Shown here: in pieces, positions 46,460 to 55,701 of the stretch | How the letters are laid out: each line of letters opens with the position of its first letter | How positions within the stretch are numbered: the stretch's first letter is position 1 | From: Mycolicibacterium septicum DSM 44393 | GTDB taxonomy: Bacteria; Actinomycetota; Actinomycetes; Mycobacteriales; Mycobacteriaceae | Direction of reading: 5' to 3' | DNA length: 64,000 nt | Assembly: GCF_000455325.1 (NCBI RefSeq) | Contig: NZ_HG322952.1 | Span: 1,245,807-1,309,806, forward strand | Notes under the pieces: model-generated | Database searches by the model: none | What the model saw: only the letters and a program-made list of their open reading frames with translations | Told to the model about the DNA's origin: nothing | Made by a program: the position numbers and the translations under genes

Positions 46460-49266
46460 TCAGGCCTTCTTGGCAGCGGCCTTCTTCGCGGGAGCCTTCT
46501 TGGCCGGCGCCTTCTTGGCAGCCTTCTTCGCGGCCTTCTTCACCGGCCCACGGGCCCGGCGATCGGCCAACAGTTCCGAGGCCCGCTCGTCGGTGATCGA
46601 CTGCACGTCATCGCCCTTGCGCAGGCTGGCGTTGGTCTCACCGTCGGTGACGTAGGGACCGAAGCGGCCGTCCTTGATCACCATCGGCTTGCCCGACGCC
46701 GGGTCGGTGCCCAGCTCACGCAACGGCGGGGCCGCAGCGGCCTGGCGCCCACGGCGTTTCGGCTCGGCGTAGATCTTCAGCGCCTCGTCGAGGGTGATGG
46801 TGAACATCTGTTCCTCGTTGGCCAGCGATCGAGAGTCGGTGCCGCGCTTGAGGTATGGGCCGTAGCGGCCGTTCTGCGCGGTGATCTCCTCGTTGTTCGA
46901 CGGGTCGACGCCCACCACCCGCGGCAACGACAGCAGCTTGAGCGCGTCGTCGAGCGTCACCGTCTCCAGGTCCATCGAGCGCAAGAGCGATCCGGTACGC
47001 GGCTTGGGGCCGGTCGGCTTCTTGCCCTTCTTGGCCGTCGTCCCGGCGTCCGGCTCCTCCGGCGGTTCGGGGAGGATCTCCGTGACGTAGGGGCCGAAAC
47101 GCCCGTCCTTGGCGACGATTTCGTGTCCCGACACCGGGTCGACACCCAGCACCCGACCCTCTTGCGGTGTGGCGAAAGCCTTTTCGGCCAACTCCAGGGT
47201 CAGCTCGTCGGGAGTCAGCTCATCCTTGAGGTTCGCGCGCTGCGGCTTGAGCTCACCGGGATTGTCCGGATCGGCGATCATCCGCTCCAGGTATGGACCG
47301 TTGCGGCCCACCCGGACCACCACCGCGCGACCCTCTTCATCGTCAAAGAGCTTGATGGAGTTGACTTCTCGCGCGTCGATGCCTTCGAGGTTCCCACCGA
47401 CGAGGTGCTTGAGCCCACCGGCGCGGGCAATCGAGCCCTCGACGCCGTGCTCGCCGCCGAAGTAGAAGTTCGACAGCCAATTGGTGCGCTGTTCCTGGCC
47501 GTTGGCGATCTCGTCGAGCTCGTCTTCCATGGCGGCGGTGAAGTCGTAATCCACCAGTCGGCCGAAGTGCTGCTCCAGCAGGCCCACGACGGCGAACGCG
47601 ACCCAGGAGGGCACGAGAGCGCTGCCCTTCTTCTGCACGTAGCCGCGGTCCTGGATGGTCTTGATGATCGAGCTGTACGTCGACGGGCGACCGATGCCGA
47701 GCTCTTCGAGTGCCTTGATCAGCGAGGCCTCGGTGTAGCGGGCCGGGGGCTGGTCTGGTGGCCGTCGGCGGTCAGATCGGCGGCGTCGACGCGCTGCCCC
47801 TGGGTCAGGTTCGGCAGACGGCTCTCGGCGTCGTCGGACTCGCCGCCGGCCAGCTCGTCGATGCTCTCGACGTAGGCCTTGAGGAAGCCCGGGAACGTGA
47901 TGGTGCGACCGGACGCGTTGAAGACGACCTGCTCGCCACCGGCCGCGGTGCCGGCGATGCGCAGCGACAGCGTCGTACCGCGCGCGTCGGCCATCTGCGA
48001 GGCCACGGTGCGCTGCCAGATCAGCTCGTAGAGCCGGAACTCGTCGGTGTCGAGCTGCGCGTGCAGCTGGCCGGGGGTCTGGAACACGTCGCCGGCGGGG
48101 CGGATCGCCTCGTGGGCTTCCTGGGCGTTCTTGACCTTGCGGGTGTACTGCCGCGGCGTCGGGTGCACGTACTCCGAGCCGTACAGCTGGCCCGCCTGGG
48201 TACGCGCGGCGTTGATGGCCGACTCCGACAGCGTGGTCGAGTCGGTACGCATGTAGGTGATGTAGCCGTTCTCGTACAGCCGCTGCGCGATGCTCATGGT
48301 GCGCTCCGAGGAGAACCGCAGCTTGCGGGCGGCCTCCTGCTGCAGCGTCGACGTCATGAACGGTGCGTACGGCTTGCGCGTGTACGGCTTCTGCTCGACG
48401 GAGCTGACGGCCAACTGGGCACCGCGCAGTCCGGCGGCCAGGGCCCCGGCACTGGCCTCGTCGAGCACGAGCACCTCGTCGGGCTTCTTCAGCTGGCCCA
48501 GCGAGTCGAAGTCGCGACCGGCGGCGACGCGGCGGCCGTCGACGGTGTTGAGCTTGGCGGTGAACTTGGGCGGCGAAGCCTGCGGATCGGAGACGCTCGC
48601 GTCGAGTTCGGCGCTGACGTCCCAGTAGCCGGCGCTGCGGAACGCCATGCGCTCCCGCTCGCGCTGCACGATGATGCGCGTGGCCACCGACTGCACCCGG
48701 CCTGCCGAGAGCTTCGGCGCGACCTTCTTCCACAGCACGGGCGACACTTCGTAGCCGTAGAGCCGGTCGAGGATGCGGCGGGTTTCCTGCGCGTCGACCA
48801 GCGCGATGTCCAGGTCACGCGGGTTTTCCGCGGCGGCACGGATGGCGGGCTCGGTGATCTCGTGGAACACCATCCGCCGGACCGGCACCTTGGGCTTCAG
48901 CGTCTCCAGCAGATGCCAGGCGATCGCCTCACCCTCGCGGTCACCGTCCGTTGCGAGGTAGAGCTCGTCAACACCCTTGAGCAGGTCTTTGAGCTCGGTG
49001 ACGGTGCTCTTCTTGTCCGGGCTGACGATGTAGAGCGGTTCGAAGTTGTCGTCGACATTGACCCCGAGGCGCGCCCATGGCTCGGATTTGTACTTGGCCG
49101 GCACGTCGGCGGCATTGCGCGGCAGGTCACGAATGTGCCCGCGGGAGGATTCGACCACGTAATTGGAGCCCAGGTAGCCAGCTATCTTGCGCGCTTTTGT
49201 CGGCGACTCGACAATCACGAGTCGCCGGACATTTCCCTTGCTACCGCTGCCGCTATCGCCAGCCAA
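46460..49266 (-). CDS. topA: DNA topoisomerase I, frameshifted in this sequence
   Basis: Type IA topoisomerase that relaxes negative supercoils. The first frame starts near 49266 (LVIVESPTKARKIAGYLG, TOPRIM; active Tyr in GYITYMRTDST) and reads to LTADGHQTS before losing frame. The second frame continues with PPARYTEASLIKALEELGIG to 46460, including four C-terminal repeat domains of the GTDPASGKPMVIKDGRFGPY type and a Lys/Ala tail. The break lies in the five-G run 47745-47749. One more G would restore about 935 residues, matching the 934 of M. tuberculosis. topA is essential in mycobacteria, so an assembly error is far likelier than a real mutation. Confidence 0.93.
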
Positions 49267-49369
49267 CTGTGCCTACGCTCCACTTCTTTAGTTGCCGCGC
49301 CACGCCCGGCAACTGACAATTTCGCATTACGCGCGAGCCTACGCAAACCGGCTCTCCGCGTGTGCACCA

Positions 49370-49963
49370 TTAAATACGTGGCCAATGCGCCAACGCCGCC
49401 GCCTCCCCGGGTGGTTCCCCTACGTTCTCGACCAGGCGCGATAAGCGACGCCGCCCACTGATCCGCAGGGCTGGATGGGAGCCCCTGGTCCCGATCAATG
49501 TCGGGGCGATCCCCACCCGCATCATGGCCGCAGCCAGCACCGCGTGGGTATCGGGAGCATGTGGGTCCAGTCCCAGCAGGTAGCGGTCGTCGGCCTCGGG
49601 CGTGCCCGCCGCCAGCGTCCAGGCCCGCAGCTCGCGCGAACCGGGCAGCCAACCGGCGGGCACCGTCTTGACCGCGCCCCTGGTCCACTCGCCCGCGATC
49701 AGCATCAACTGCGGATCCAGCGCGGTGCGCACCAGCGGGTTGTTCTCGTCGGTCCGGGATATCTCCGACACCAGACCGGCCTCGCTGATCATCTCGGCCA
49801 GGCCGTTGGCGCGCCACAGCTCGTCGACGACCACCGAAATCCGGGCCGCCTGCTGGCCGCCGTGGCTCGCCAGCACAACCTGTCCCGGCCCGGCGAGAAC
49901 CCCGGTCAGGTCGGCCACCGCGGGCGGCACCGACTCGGCCGAGAAGAAGGACAGCTGGCTCAC
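49370..49963 (-). CDS. Conserved hypothetical protein (Rv3647c-like)
   Basis: A 197-residue protein beginning MSQLSFFSAESVPPAVADL, a conserved mycobacterial protein in the position of Rv3647c between topA and cspA. No membrane segment, signal peptide or enzymatic motif is recognised. The C-terminal half is Arg-rich (ALRISGRRRLSRLVENV). The sequence contains SHGGQQAARISVVVDELWRANG, which looks like an alpha/beta domain. Co-orientation with topA suggests joint expression. Function is unknown. Confidence 0.82.
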   Translation of the reverse strand: MSQLSFFSAESVPPAVADLTGVLAGPGQVVLASHGGQQAARISVVVDELWRANGLAEMISEAGLVSEISRTDENNPLVRTALDPQLMLIAGEWTRGAVKTVPAGWLPGSRELRAWTLAAGTPEADDRYLLGLDPHAPDTHAVLAAAMMRVGIAPTLIGTRGSHPALRISGRRRLSRLVENVGEPPGEAAALAHWPRI

Positions 49964-49991
49964 GAATCGACACTAAGCCAGCGCAGCCCGC

Positions 49992-50041
49992 AAAAACGAG
50001 AACACCCCCGCGGTGTCCGATGCGGACTCACACGGGGGCGT
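49992..50041 (-). terminator. Intrinsic terminator downstream of cspA
   Basis: On the minus strand ACGCCCCCG pairs with CGGGGGTGT (9 bp, one G-U). The loop contains an inner GTCCG-CAT-CGGAC hairpin. The stem is followed within a few bases by CTCG and five T (49996-49992). It lies directly after the cspA stop at 50061, so it should end the abundant cspA transcript before the Rv3647c-like gene. Confidence 0.8.
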
Positions 50042-50060
50042 CTCTTTGGGTTTGTTTGGC

Positions 50061-50264
50061 TCAGATGGCCCGAACACCCGTGGCCTGCGGCCCCTTGGGG
50101 CTCTGGCCGACCTCGAACTCAACCTTCTGGTTCTCCTCCAGGGTGCGGAATCCGCTGCCCTGGATTTCCGTGTAGTGGACAAACACGTCAGCCGAGCCGT
50201 CCTCCGGAGCAATGAAGCCGAAGCCCTTCTCCGCGTTGAACCACTTCACAGTTCCCTGTGGCAT
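50061..50264 (-). CDS. cspA: Cold-shock domain protein
   Basis: A 67-residue single cold-shock domain protein that binds single-stranded RNA and DNA. The RNP1-like KGFGFIAPEDG and RNP2-like DVFVHYTEI are intact, and MPQGTVKWFNAEKGFG opens the protein as in Rv3648c. A ribosome site (AAGGAAAGAA region) precedes ATG 50264. The long leader between it and the divergent helicase gene, with a strong inverted repeat, and the intrinsic terminator fit a monocistronic transcript. Confidence 0.95.
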   Translation of the reverse strand: MPQGTVKWFNAEKGFGFIAPEDGSADVFVHYTEIQGSGFRTLEENQKVEFEVGQSPKGPQATGVRAI

Positions 50265-50564
50265 CTTTTGTTCTTTCCTTCTCTTTCAACCGGGTGCGGT
50301 CCACCGACTTCCGATGCACCGGGCCCGTTCCGACCGCCATACCAACGCGCGAGTCGACCGGAACTTGACCCGACCTACAACCCTCGCAGGAACCGCGATC
50401 GCAACGACGATCCTGCGAGTGCGAGTACAAACACAGAAGCTGCGACCGTGATCAGTCAATCATGTCGAAGGCTGCTGCGACAGTCTCGGGATGCGGCGCG
50501 TGGTGAACAATTCGTTTACAAATCCGACCCGATGTCGGCGGGGTAGATCGCAGGAGGACCAGTA
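50265..50564. promoter_or_regulatory. Divergent cspA/helicase promoter region with inverted repeat
   Basis: This 300-bp gap holds no gene. Its strongest structure is a perfect 9-bp inverted repeat, CTCGCAGGA at 50383-50391 and TCCTGCGAG at 50411-50419. The 19-bp loop contains the palindrome GCGATCGC. On the minus strand it could fold in the cspA leader RNA; on the plus strand it lies about 145 bp before the helicase GTG. The helicase ribosome site GCAGGAGG is at its right end. Confidence 0.5.
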
Positions 50565-52904
50565 GTGCTCGATCAGGGGTCAGATTTCGGCCGTGAGCTG
50601 CTCGCTTGCGCTGTCGACGGCACCCCTTCCGGCGAAAATCCGCTACGCCATGTTGCGGATATCCCTCCGCGACAGGGCAAACCACAGGAGTGGCCGCAAT
50701 GGGCCCATTCGGAGGTCGTCCAGGCGTTGGTCGACCGCGGGATCGCCGCGCCGTGGTCGCACCAACTCGCCGCCGCCGAGTTGGCCCACGACGGGCGGCA
50801 TGTGGTCGTGTCCACCGGAACCGCGTCGGGCAAGTCCCTGGCCTACCAACTGCCGATCCTGACGGCGTTGGCCGAGGATCGGCAGGCGCGGGTGCTGTAC
50901 CTGTCCCCGACGAAGGCGCTCGGCCATGACCAGCTGCGCGCGGCACAGAATCTCACCGAAACCGTCACCGCACTGCGCGACGTCGCGCCGGCACCGTATG
51001 ACGGGGACAGCGCAACCGAAGTGCGGCGGTTCGCCCGGGAGCGATCCCGGTGGATTTTCTCCAATCCGGACATGATCCATCTGTCGCTGTTGCGCAACCA
51101 CGCGCGCTGGGCAGTGTTCCTGCGTCACCTCAAGTTCGTCGTGATCGACGAATGCCATTACTACCGTGGCATTTTCGGTTCGAATGTGGCCATGGTGCTG
51201 CGCCGGCTGCTGCGGTTGTGCGAGCGCTATTCCCCTGACCATTCCGCGCCGACCGTGATTTTCGCGAGTGCCACCACCGCCTCACCGGCCGAGACCGCCG
51301 CCGAGTTGATCGGGCAGACGGTCGCCGAGGTGACCGAGGACGGCTCCCCGCAGGGCGCCCGCACGATCGCGCTGTGGGAGCCGGCCCTGCTCGACGACCT
51401 GACCGGCGAGAACGGCGCGCCGGTGAGACGTTCGGCCGGTGCCGAGGCCGCGCGGGTGATGGCCGATCTGATGACCGAGGGTGCGCGCACCCTGACCTTC
51501 GTCCGGTCCCGCCGCGGCGCGGAGCTCACCGCACTCGGAACCCGGGCCCGGCTGGAGGACACCGCACCCGAGCTTGCGGACCTGGTGGCGTCCTACCGGG
51601 CCGGTTATCTCGCCGAAGACCGCCGCGAGCTCGAACACGCGCTGACCGACGGACGACTGCGCGGTCTGGCCACCACCAACGCGCTGGAGCTCGGCATCGA
51701 CATCGCCGGGCTGGATGCGGTGGTGCTGGCCGGGTTTCCCGGTACCGTCACCTCGTTCTGGCAGCAGGCCGGCCGGGCCGGCCGACGTGGGCAGGGCGCG
51801 CTGATCGTGCTGATCGCGCGCGATGACCCCCTGGACACCTATCTCGTGCACCATCCGGCGGCGCTGTTGGACAAGCCGATCGAGCGGGTGGTGATCGACC
51901 CGACGAATCCGCATGTGCTGGGCCCGCAATTGCTCTGTGCGGCAGCCGAGCTGCCGCTGACCGAGGCCGAGGTCCGGCTGTGGAACGCCGATGCGGTCGC
52001 CGAGACCCTGGTCGACGACGGGTTGTTGCGTAAACGTCCGGGCGGCTACTTCCCCGCTCCCGGGGTGGATCCGCACCCGGCCGTCGACATTCGCGGCTCC
52101 AGCGGCGGCCAGATCGCGATCCTGGAGGCCGACACGGGCCGGATGCTGGGCAGCACCGGCGCGGGCCGGGCAGCGGCCTCTCTGCATCCCGGCGCGGTCT
52201 ATCTGCACCAGGGCGAGACCTACCTCGTCGACTCGCTGTCGTTCGAGGACGGTGTGGCGTTCGTGTACGCGGCCGACCCCGGGTACAGCACGTTCGCCAG
52301 GGAACTCACCGACATATCGGTCACCGGGCCCGGCGAACGCAGGACGTTCGGCCCGGTCACCGTGGGTCTGGTTCCGGTTTCCGTGACCAACACCGTGGTC
52401 GGCTACCTGCGCCGCCGCATCGACGGCGAGGTCATCGACTTCGTGGAACTGGATATGCCGCCCAGCACCCTGGACACCATGGCGGTGATGTGCACGATCA
52501 CCCCGGAAGCCTTACAAGACAGCGGTATTGACCTTCTCGCGGTGCCGGGGAGTCTGCATGCCGCCGAACACGCCTCGATCGGTCTGCTGCCGCTGGTCGC
52601 CAGTTGCGACCGCGGCGACATCGGCGGGGTCTCGACGGCTGTCGGACCGGTGGACGGCCTGCCGTCGATCTTCGTCTACGACGGCTATCCGGGCGGTGCC
52701 GGCTTCGCAGACCGCGGATTCCGCAATCTGGGTACGTGGTGGGGCGCGACGGCCGATGCGATCGAGGCCTGTGAGTGCCCGCACGGTTGCCCCTCGTGCG
52801 TGCAGTCACCGAAGTGCGGCAACGGCAACGACCCGCTGGACAAAACGGGCGCGATGAAAGTGCTCCGCCTGGTGCTCGGCGCGCTGAGTACTTCCTCAGC
52901 GTGA
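50565..52904 (+). CDS. DECH-box helicase with DUF1998 zinc module (Rv3649-like)
   Basis: A 779-residue superfamily 2 helicase. Walker A is VVSTGTASGKSLAYQ, motif II is VIDECHYYRG (DECH), motif III is FASATT, and the C-terminal helicase motifs include TTNALELGIDIAGLDAV and QQAGRAGRRGQ. The C-terminal DUF1998-type region ends with a cysteine cluster, CECPHGCPSCVQSPKCGNG, likely a metal site. This Hrq1-like family is linked to DNA crosslink repair. In actinobacteria it sits beside the tad genes, as here. GTG 50565 follows AGGAGG. Confidence 0.9.
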   Translation: MLDQGSDFGRELLACAVDGTPSGENPLRHVADIPPRQGKPQEWPQWAHSEVVQALVDRGIAAPWSHQLAAAELAHDGRHVVVSTGTASGKSLAYQLPILTALAEDRQARVLYLSPTKALGHDQLRAAQNLTETVTALRDVAPAPYDGDSATEVRRFARERSRWIFSNPDMIHLSLLRNHARWAVFLRHLKFVVIDECHYYRGIFGSNVAMVLRRLLRLCERYSPDHSAPTVIFASATTASPAETAAELIGQTVAEVTEDGSPQGARTIALWEPALLDDLTGENGAPVRRSAGAEAARVMADLMTEGARTLTFVRSRRGAELTALGTRARLEDTAPELADLVASYRAGYLAEDRRELEHALTDGRLRGLATTNALELGIDIAGLDAVVLAGFPGTVTSFWQQAGRAGRRGQGALIVLIARDDPLDTYLVHHPAALLDKPIERVVIDPTNPHVLGPQLLCAAAELPLTEAEVRLWNADAVAETLVDDGLLRKRPGGYFPAPGVDPHPAVDIRGSSGGQIAILEADTGRMLGSTGAGRAAASLHPGAVYLHQGETYLVDSLSFEDGVAFVYAADPGYSTFARELTDISVTGPGERRTFGPVTVGLVPVSVTNTVVGYLRRRIDGEVIDFVELDMPPSTLDTMAVMCTITPEALQDSGIDLLAVPGSLHAAEHASIGLLPLVASCDRGDIGGVSTAVGPVDGLPSIFVYDGYPGGAGFADRGFRNLGTWWGATADAIEACECPHGCPSCVQSPKCGNGNDPLDKTGAMKVLRLVLGALSTSSA

Positions 52905-53200
52905 TCCCCCGACCGCGTTGACGACCGACCCCTCGACGGCCGACTACGCGGATCGACAACTACGTGGCTGCATTCGGCCACGCCGAACACACAGACGTTG
53001 CGACGAACGGTCGGACAACGCGATCCGTTCCCAATCCCGGAGGCCGGGCGCAGTGGCAAATTACGTGAACTCACTCATGTTTGCAACCCGACAGACGGTA
53101 GTTCCGGAAACCCGTGACCGTAATCCGCAGTTTTTCGGTGCGGATTCCGTCGTCCTCGGGCGTGAAGGCAGCTACGGGCAGCGCCGGTAAAATGCCGCGC
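52905..53200. other. Intergenic region, no gene seen
   Basis: These 296 bases between the helicase and the Rv3651-like gene contain no supported ORF, tRNA or clear terminator. The sequence is less codon-structured than its flanks. It presumably contains the promoter of the Rv3651-like gene, but I cannot place the boxes. Confidence 0.5.
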
Positions 53201-54226
53201 ATGACCCACGACTGGCTGCTCGTGGAGACACTGGGTAGCGAGCCTGTTGTGGTCGCACGAGGTCTGCAGACAAAGAACCTCGTCCCGATCAGTGTGTTTC
53301 TGCGCCGAAATCCGCACCTGATGGCAATTCAGAGTGCCATCAGGGAAACCGTGCAAGCGGGCCAGGGCCTCAGCAGCATCACACCCAAGAACGACCGCGT
53401 AATCCGCACCGAGGTGGTGCGGATGTCCGACGGACACATCCACGGGGTGCATGTCTGGATCGGGCCGGCCGATGCCGAACCGCCGCAACGGCCGGTTCCC
53501 GGCCCGCTGGTCTGGGATCTGACCGCGGGCGTGGCCACCGACACCGCCGAATCCCTGCACAACAGCGGCATGAACCCCGAGACCGAGGCCACCCACGACC
53601 GCGCGTTTGCCGACGACTTGCCGTCTCGGGATCTCAACGGCAGCGAGTCCAAGGTGCTGGCCATGACGATCAAGCCGGTGGTGGGTAACACCTTGTGCAC
53701 CACCTGGGATGTCACCGATCACCGCGGGGAGGCGATCACCGTGGGTTTCGTGGCCCGGGTGGTCACAGAACCCCACGATGACGGCTCCGACCGGCTGATC
53801 TGCCGGGCGATGAACTGGCGCAGTGAGCGCGAGACTCCCGTGGTCCGCCCGGACAACCTGGCGCAACGCATCCTCGACGGGCTGGCCCGGCCCGGCGTGC
53901 ACCGGGCCCTGGTCGGCCTCGACGACTGGAAGCTGCTCAAGTGGCTCGACGAGCCCGCACCGTTCTTCGACTGGCGCAACCGCGACGGTGGACCGGCCCG
54001 CATCCATCCGGCCGACGCCAGGCACATGGCCCGGATGACCACCGATTTCTCCGGCGGCGCCACCACCGCCGTGCTGCGGATGCGCACCGAGGACGGCGGC
54101 TGGCAGCCGGTGCACATGACCATCAACCGAATCGAACTCGACGACAACACGTTCGCGGGGCTGATCGCCCTTCGACTGCCGACCGACGACGAAGTCGCCG
54201 CGGCAGATCTCGACGAACTCGACTAA
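53201..54226 (+). CDS. PAS-fold protein (Rv3651-like)
   Basis: A 341-residue protein corresponding to Rv3651, for which tandem PAS-like domains have been described. It begins MTHDWLLVETLGSEPVVVARG. The central DLTAGVATDTAESLHNS and the C-terminal WKLLKWLDEPAPFFDWRN segments are conserved. No kinase, cyclase or DNA-binding output is present, so it may sense a small ligand and act by protein contact. Its stop overlaps the convergent TadE-like gene by four bases (54223-54226). Confidence 0.83.
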   Translation: MTHDWLLVETLGSEPVVVARGLQTKNLVPISVFLRRNPHLMAIQSAIRETVQAGQGLSSITPKNDRVIRTEVVRMSDGHIHGVHVWIGPADAEPPQRPVPGPLVWDLTAGVATDTAESLHNSGMNPETEATHDRAFADDLPSRDLNGSESKVLAMTIKPVVGNTLCTTWDVTDHRGEAITVGFVARVVTEPHDDGSDRLICRAMNWRSERETPVVRPDNLAQRILDGLARPGVHRALVGLDDWKLLKWLDEPAPFFDWRNRDGGPARIHPADARHMARMTTDFSGGATTAVLRMRTEDGGWQPVHMTINRIELDDNTFAGLIALRLPTDDEVAAADLDELD

Positions 54227-54639
54227 CCGGCGAAGTCCACCGGTCCCGCGCGCGCGACCGCCCGGGCCGGACCGACTCCCCAACGACCGAGGCGGACCGG
54301 AACCGAAACCTGCAGCACCACATCGAGGCCGTCGATCCGACAGTCCGCGAGAACCGCCCGCATTCGGGCGGCAACCTGGGTGGCCTGTCGGCACGCCGCG
54401 TCCGGACCGGACACCACCGCGCCTGCGGCGCCCAGGGCGGCCAGGTCCGCCGCGGCCTGCGCCCGGTGCCGGGCCGTCACCGCTGCACCGAGATAGGCGC
54501 CGCCGGCCGCGAACGCGATCACCATCGCGATCATGGCCGCTGCCAGCAGCGTGGCCGATCCGCGCTCACCCGGTGCCGGGTTCGGTGACTGCTGCCGCCT
54601 CGGCGGACACCGTGAGCCCCGGCAACGCCGTGGCCGCAC
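54223..54639 (-). CDS. TadE-like pseudopilin (Rv3654c-like)
   Basis: A small pilin-like exported protein. ERGSATLLAAAMIAMVIAFAAGGAYLGAA is its N-terminal hydrophobic helix (quoted in part: AAMIAMVIAFAAGGAYLG). RHRAQAAADLAALGAA is the conserved TadE/TadG-neighbour motif, followed by a domain with Cys pairs in AACRQAT and ADCRID. The start is unclear; GTG 54639 is the nearest usable in-frame start and overlaps the preceding TadE gene by about 74 bp. It is the last gene of the tad cluster. Confidence 0.72.
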   Translation of the reverse strand: MRPRRCRGSRCPPRRQQSPNPAPGERGSATLLAAAMIAMVIAFAAGGAYLGAAVTARHRAQAAADLAALGAAGAVVSGPDAACRQATQVAARMRAVLADCRIDGLDVVLQVSVPVRLGRWGVGPARAVARAGPVDFAG

Positions 54640-54888
54640 TGACCCGGGCCACCACCAAACCACCGTCCTGCCCGACGTGCACCACCGCGCCGGACGGGGC
54701 GACCCGGCGAGCGGCCGCCGTTGCCGCCTCGCCCTCTCCGCGGGCCGCCAGGCGGGCGGCTTCGCGCGCGGCGTCGATACAGCGGATCTGCATGCCCATC
54801 GCGCTGAGGCCGCCCACACACAACACCAGGACCGCCACCAGCGATGCGATCGCAAAGGCGGCCTCGACGGTGACCGCGCCCCGGTCAT
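54566..54888 (-). CDS. TadE-family pseudopilin (Rv3655c-like), start unresolved
   Basis: The frame contains DDRGAVTVEAAFAIASLVAVLVL, the Glu-containing TadE-type pseudopilin helix (quoted in part: GAVTVEAAFAIASLV). It continues with MQIRCIDAAREAARLAARG and VARVSAATALPGLTVSAEA to the stop at 54566. No ATG, GTG or TTG lies in this frame near its beginning. The ATG at 54888, right after the pilin stop, is in the neighbouring frame. Adding one G to the GGGG run just after it would join it to this frame (MTGGAVTVEA). A one-base error or mutation is therefore likely. Confidence 0.75.
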
Positions 54889-55092
54889 CTAGACGTTGGT
54901 GTTCAGTGCCCGGCTGATGATGTTGGTCAGCGCGCTCACGATCGAGTCCCCGGTGACCACGGTGTACAAGATCGCCCCGAACGCCGCCGCGGCGATGGTG
55001 CCGATCGCATACTCGACGGTGGACATCCCCGACTCGTCGAACATCAACAGCGCCGCCTTGGCATTCACCCTCTGAATCATGTTTCCTCCCAT
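54889..55092 (-). CDS. Flp-type major pilin (Rv3656c-like, DUF4244)
   Basis: A 67-residue prepilin. A short leader with Lys precedes DESGMSTVEYAIGTIAAAAFG, where a prepilin peptidase should cut after the Gly and leave a Glu at mature position 5. The rest is one hydrophobic helix and a short tail ending ISRALNTNV. ATG 55092 and ATG 55080 both follow good ribosome sites (GGGAGGAAAG and GGGAGGAAAC). It lies between TadC and the TadE-like genes, as in the tad/Flp locus of M. tuberculosis. Confidence 0.9.
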   Translation of the reverse strand: MGGNMIQRVNAKAALLMFDESGMSTVEYAIGTIAAAAFGAILYTVVTGDSIVSALTNIISRALNTNV

Positions 55093-55119
55093 GACCTTTC
55101 CTCCCTTTGTGAAATGTGT

Positions 55120-55701
55120 TCACAACAGACCTGAACCCAGCACGTCACCGGCAAGGCCGGCGACCACAGGTATGACGCCCAGACACAGAAATGCCGGCAG
55201 ATAGCAGAGCCCCAGCGGGCCGGCCACCAGCACCGAGGCGCGTTCCGCCACCGCGTCGGCGGAGGTGGCGGCGTCGTGCCGGGTCTGGGCGGCCAGCTCG
55301 GTCACCCCGTCGGCCAAGGCACTGCCCGAGGCAGCCGACCGGCGGGCCAAACGCAACAGGGCTTCGGCGTTCTTGTCCTTGGGCGCCCCAACATCTCCGG
55401 TGCCCCAGGCCGTGGCCGGGTCCGCCCCGAGCGCCAGCAGTTCGGCCGCGCGGCGCAGCAGCGGCGCCAGTGCCGGTGGAGCTGACGGGGTTACCGCCGC
55501 AGCCGCTGTCGACACCGCCATCCCGGCCGCCAGGCAGGCAGCGAACAGGTCGAACGTCGAGGCCGCGCCGAGTGGATCGTCAGCCCGCACCGGCTGCGAA
55601 CGTGCGCGAACCACGGGTCGCGGCGCGGCGCGGGCCCGCACGCGGGCCGGATCCGCCCCGACGAGCAGGGCAGCGGCGAGAAACACTGCTGCCCAGCTCA
55701 T
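55120..55701 (-). CDS. TadC-like type II secretion F-domain protein (Rv3657c-like)
   Basis: A 193-residue membrane protein of the GspF/TadC group. It has an N-terminal helix, a helical cytoplasmic domain (FDLFAACLAAGMAVSTAAAAV, ALLRLARRSAASGSALADGV) and a C-terminal hairpin (GLCYLPAFLCLGVIPVVAGL). It would form the inner-membrane platform for the Flp pilus with TadB. ATG 55701 overlaps the TadB stop by ATGA, indicating coupled translation. The longer frame to 55800 lies inside TadB and is not used. Confidence 0.85.
   Translation of the reverse strand: MSWAAVFLAAALLVGADPARVRARAAPRPVVRARSQPVRADDPLGAASTFDLFAACLAAGMAVSTAAAAVTPSAPPALAPLLRRAAELLALGADPATAWGTGDVGAPKDKNAEALLRLARRSAASGSALADGVTELAAQTRHDAATSADAVAERASVLVAGPLGLCYLPAFLCLGVIPVVAGLAGDVLGSGLL

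Noticed and set aside
46460..46560. Lys/Ala repeats at the topA C-terminus as a separate histone-like gene
   Set aside because: They are in frame with the topoisomerase repeat domains and match the basic tail known in mycobacterial TopA.
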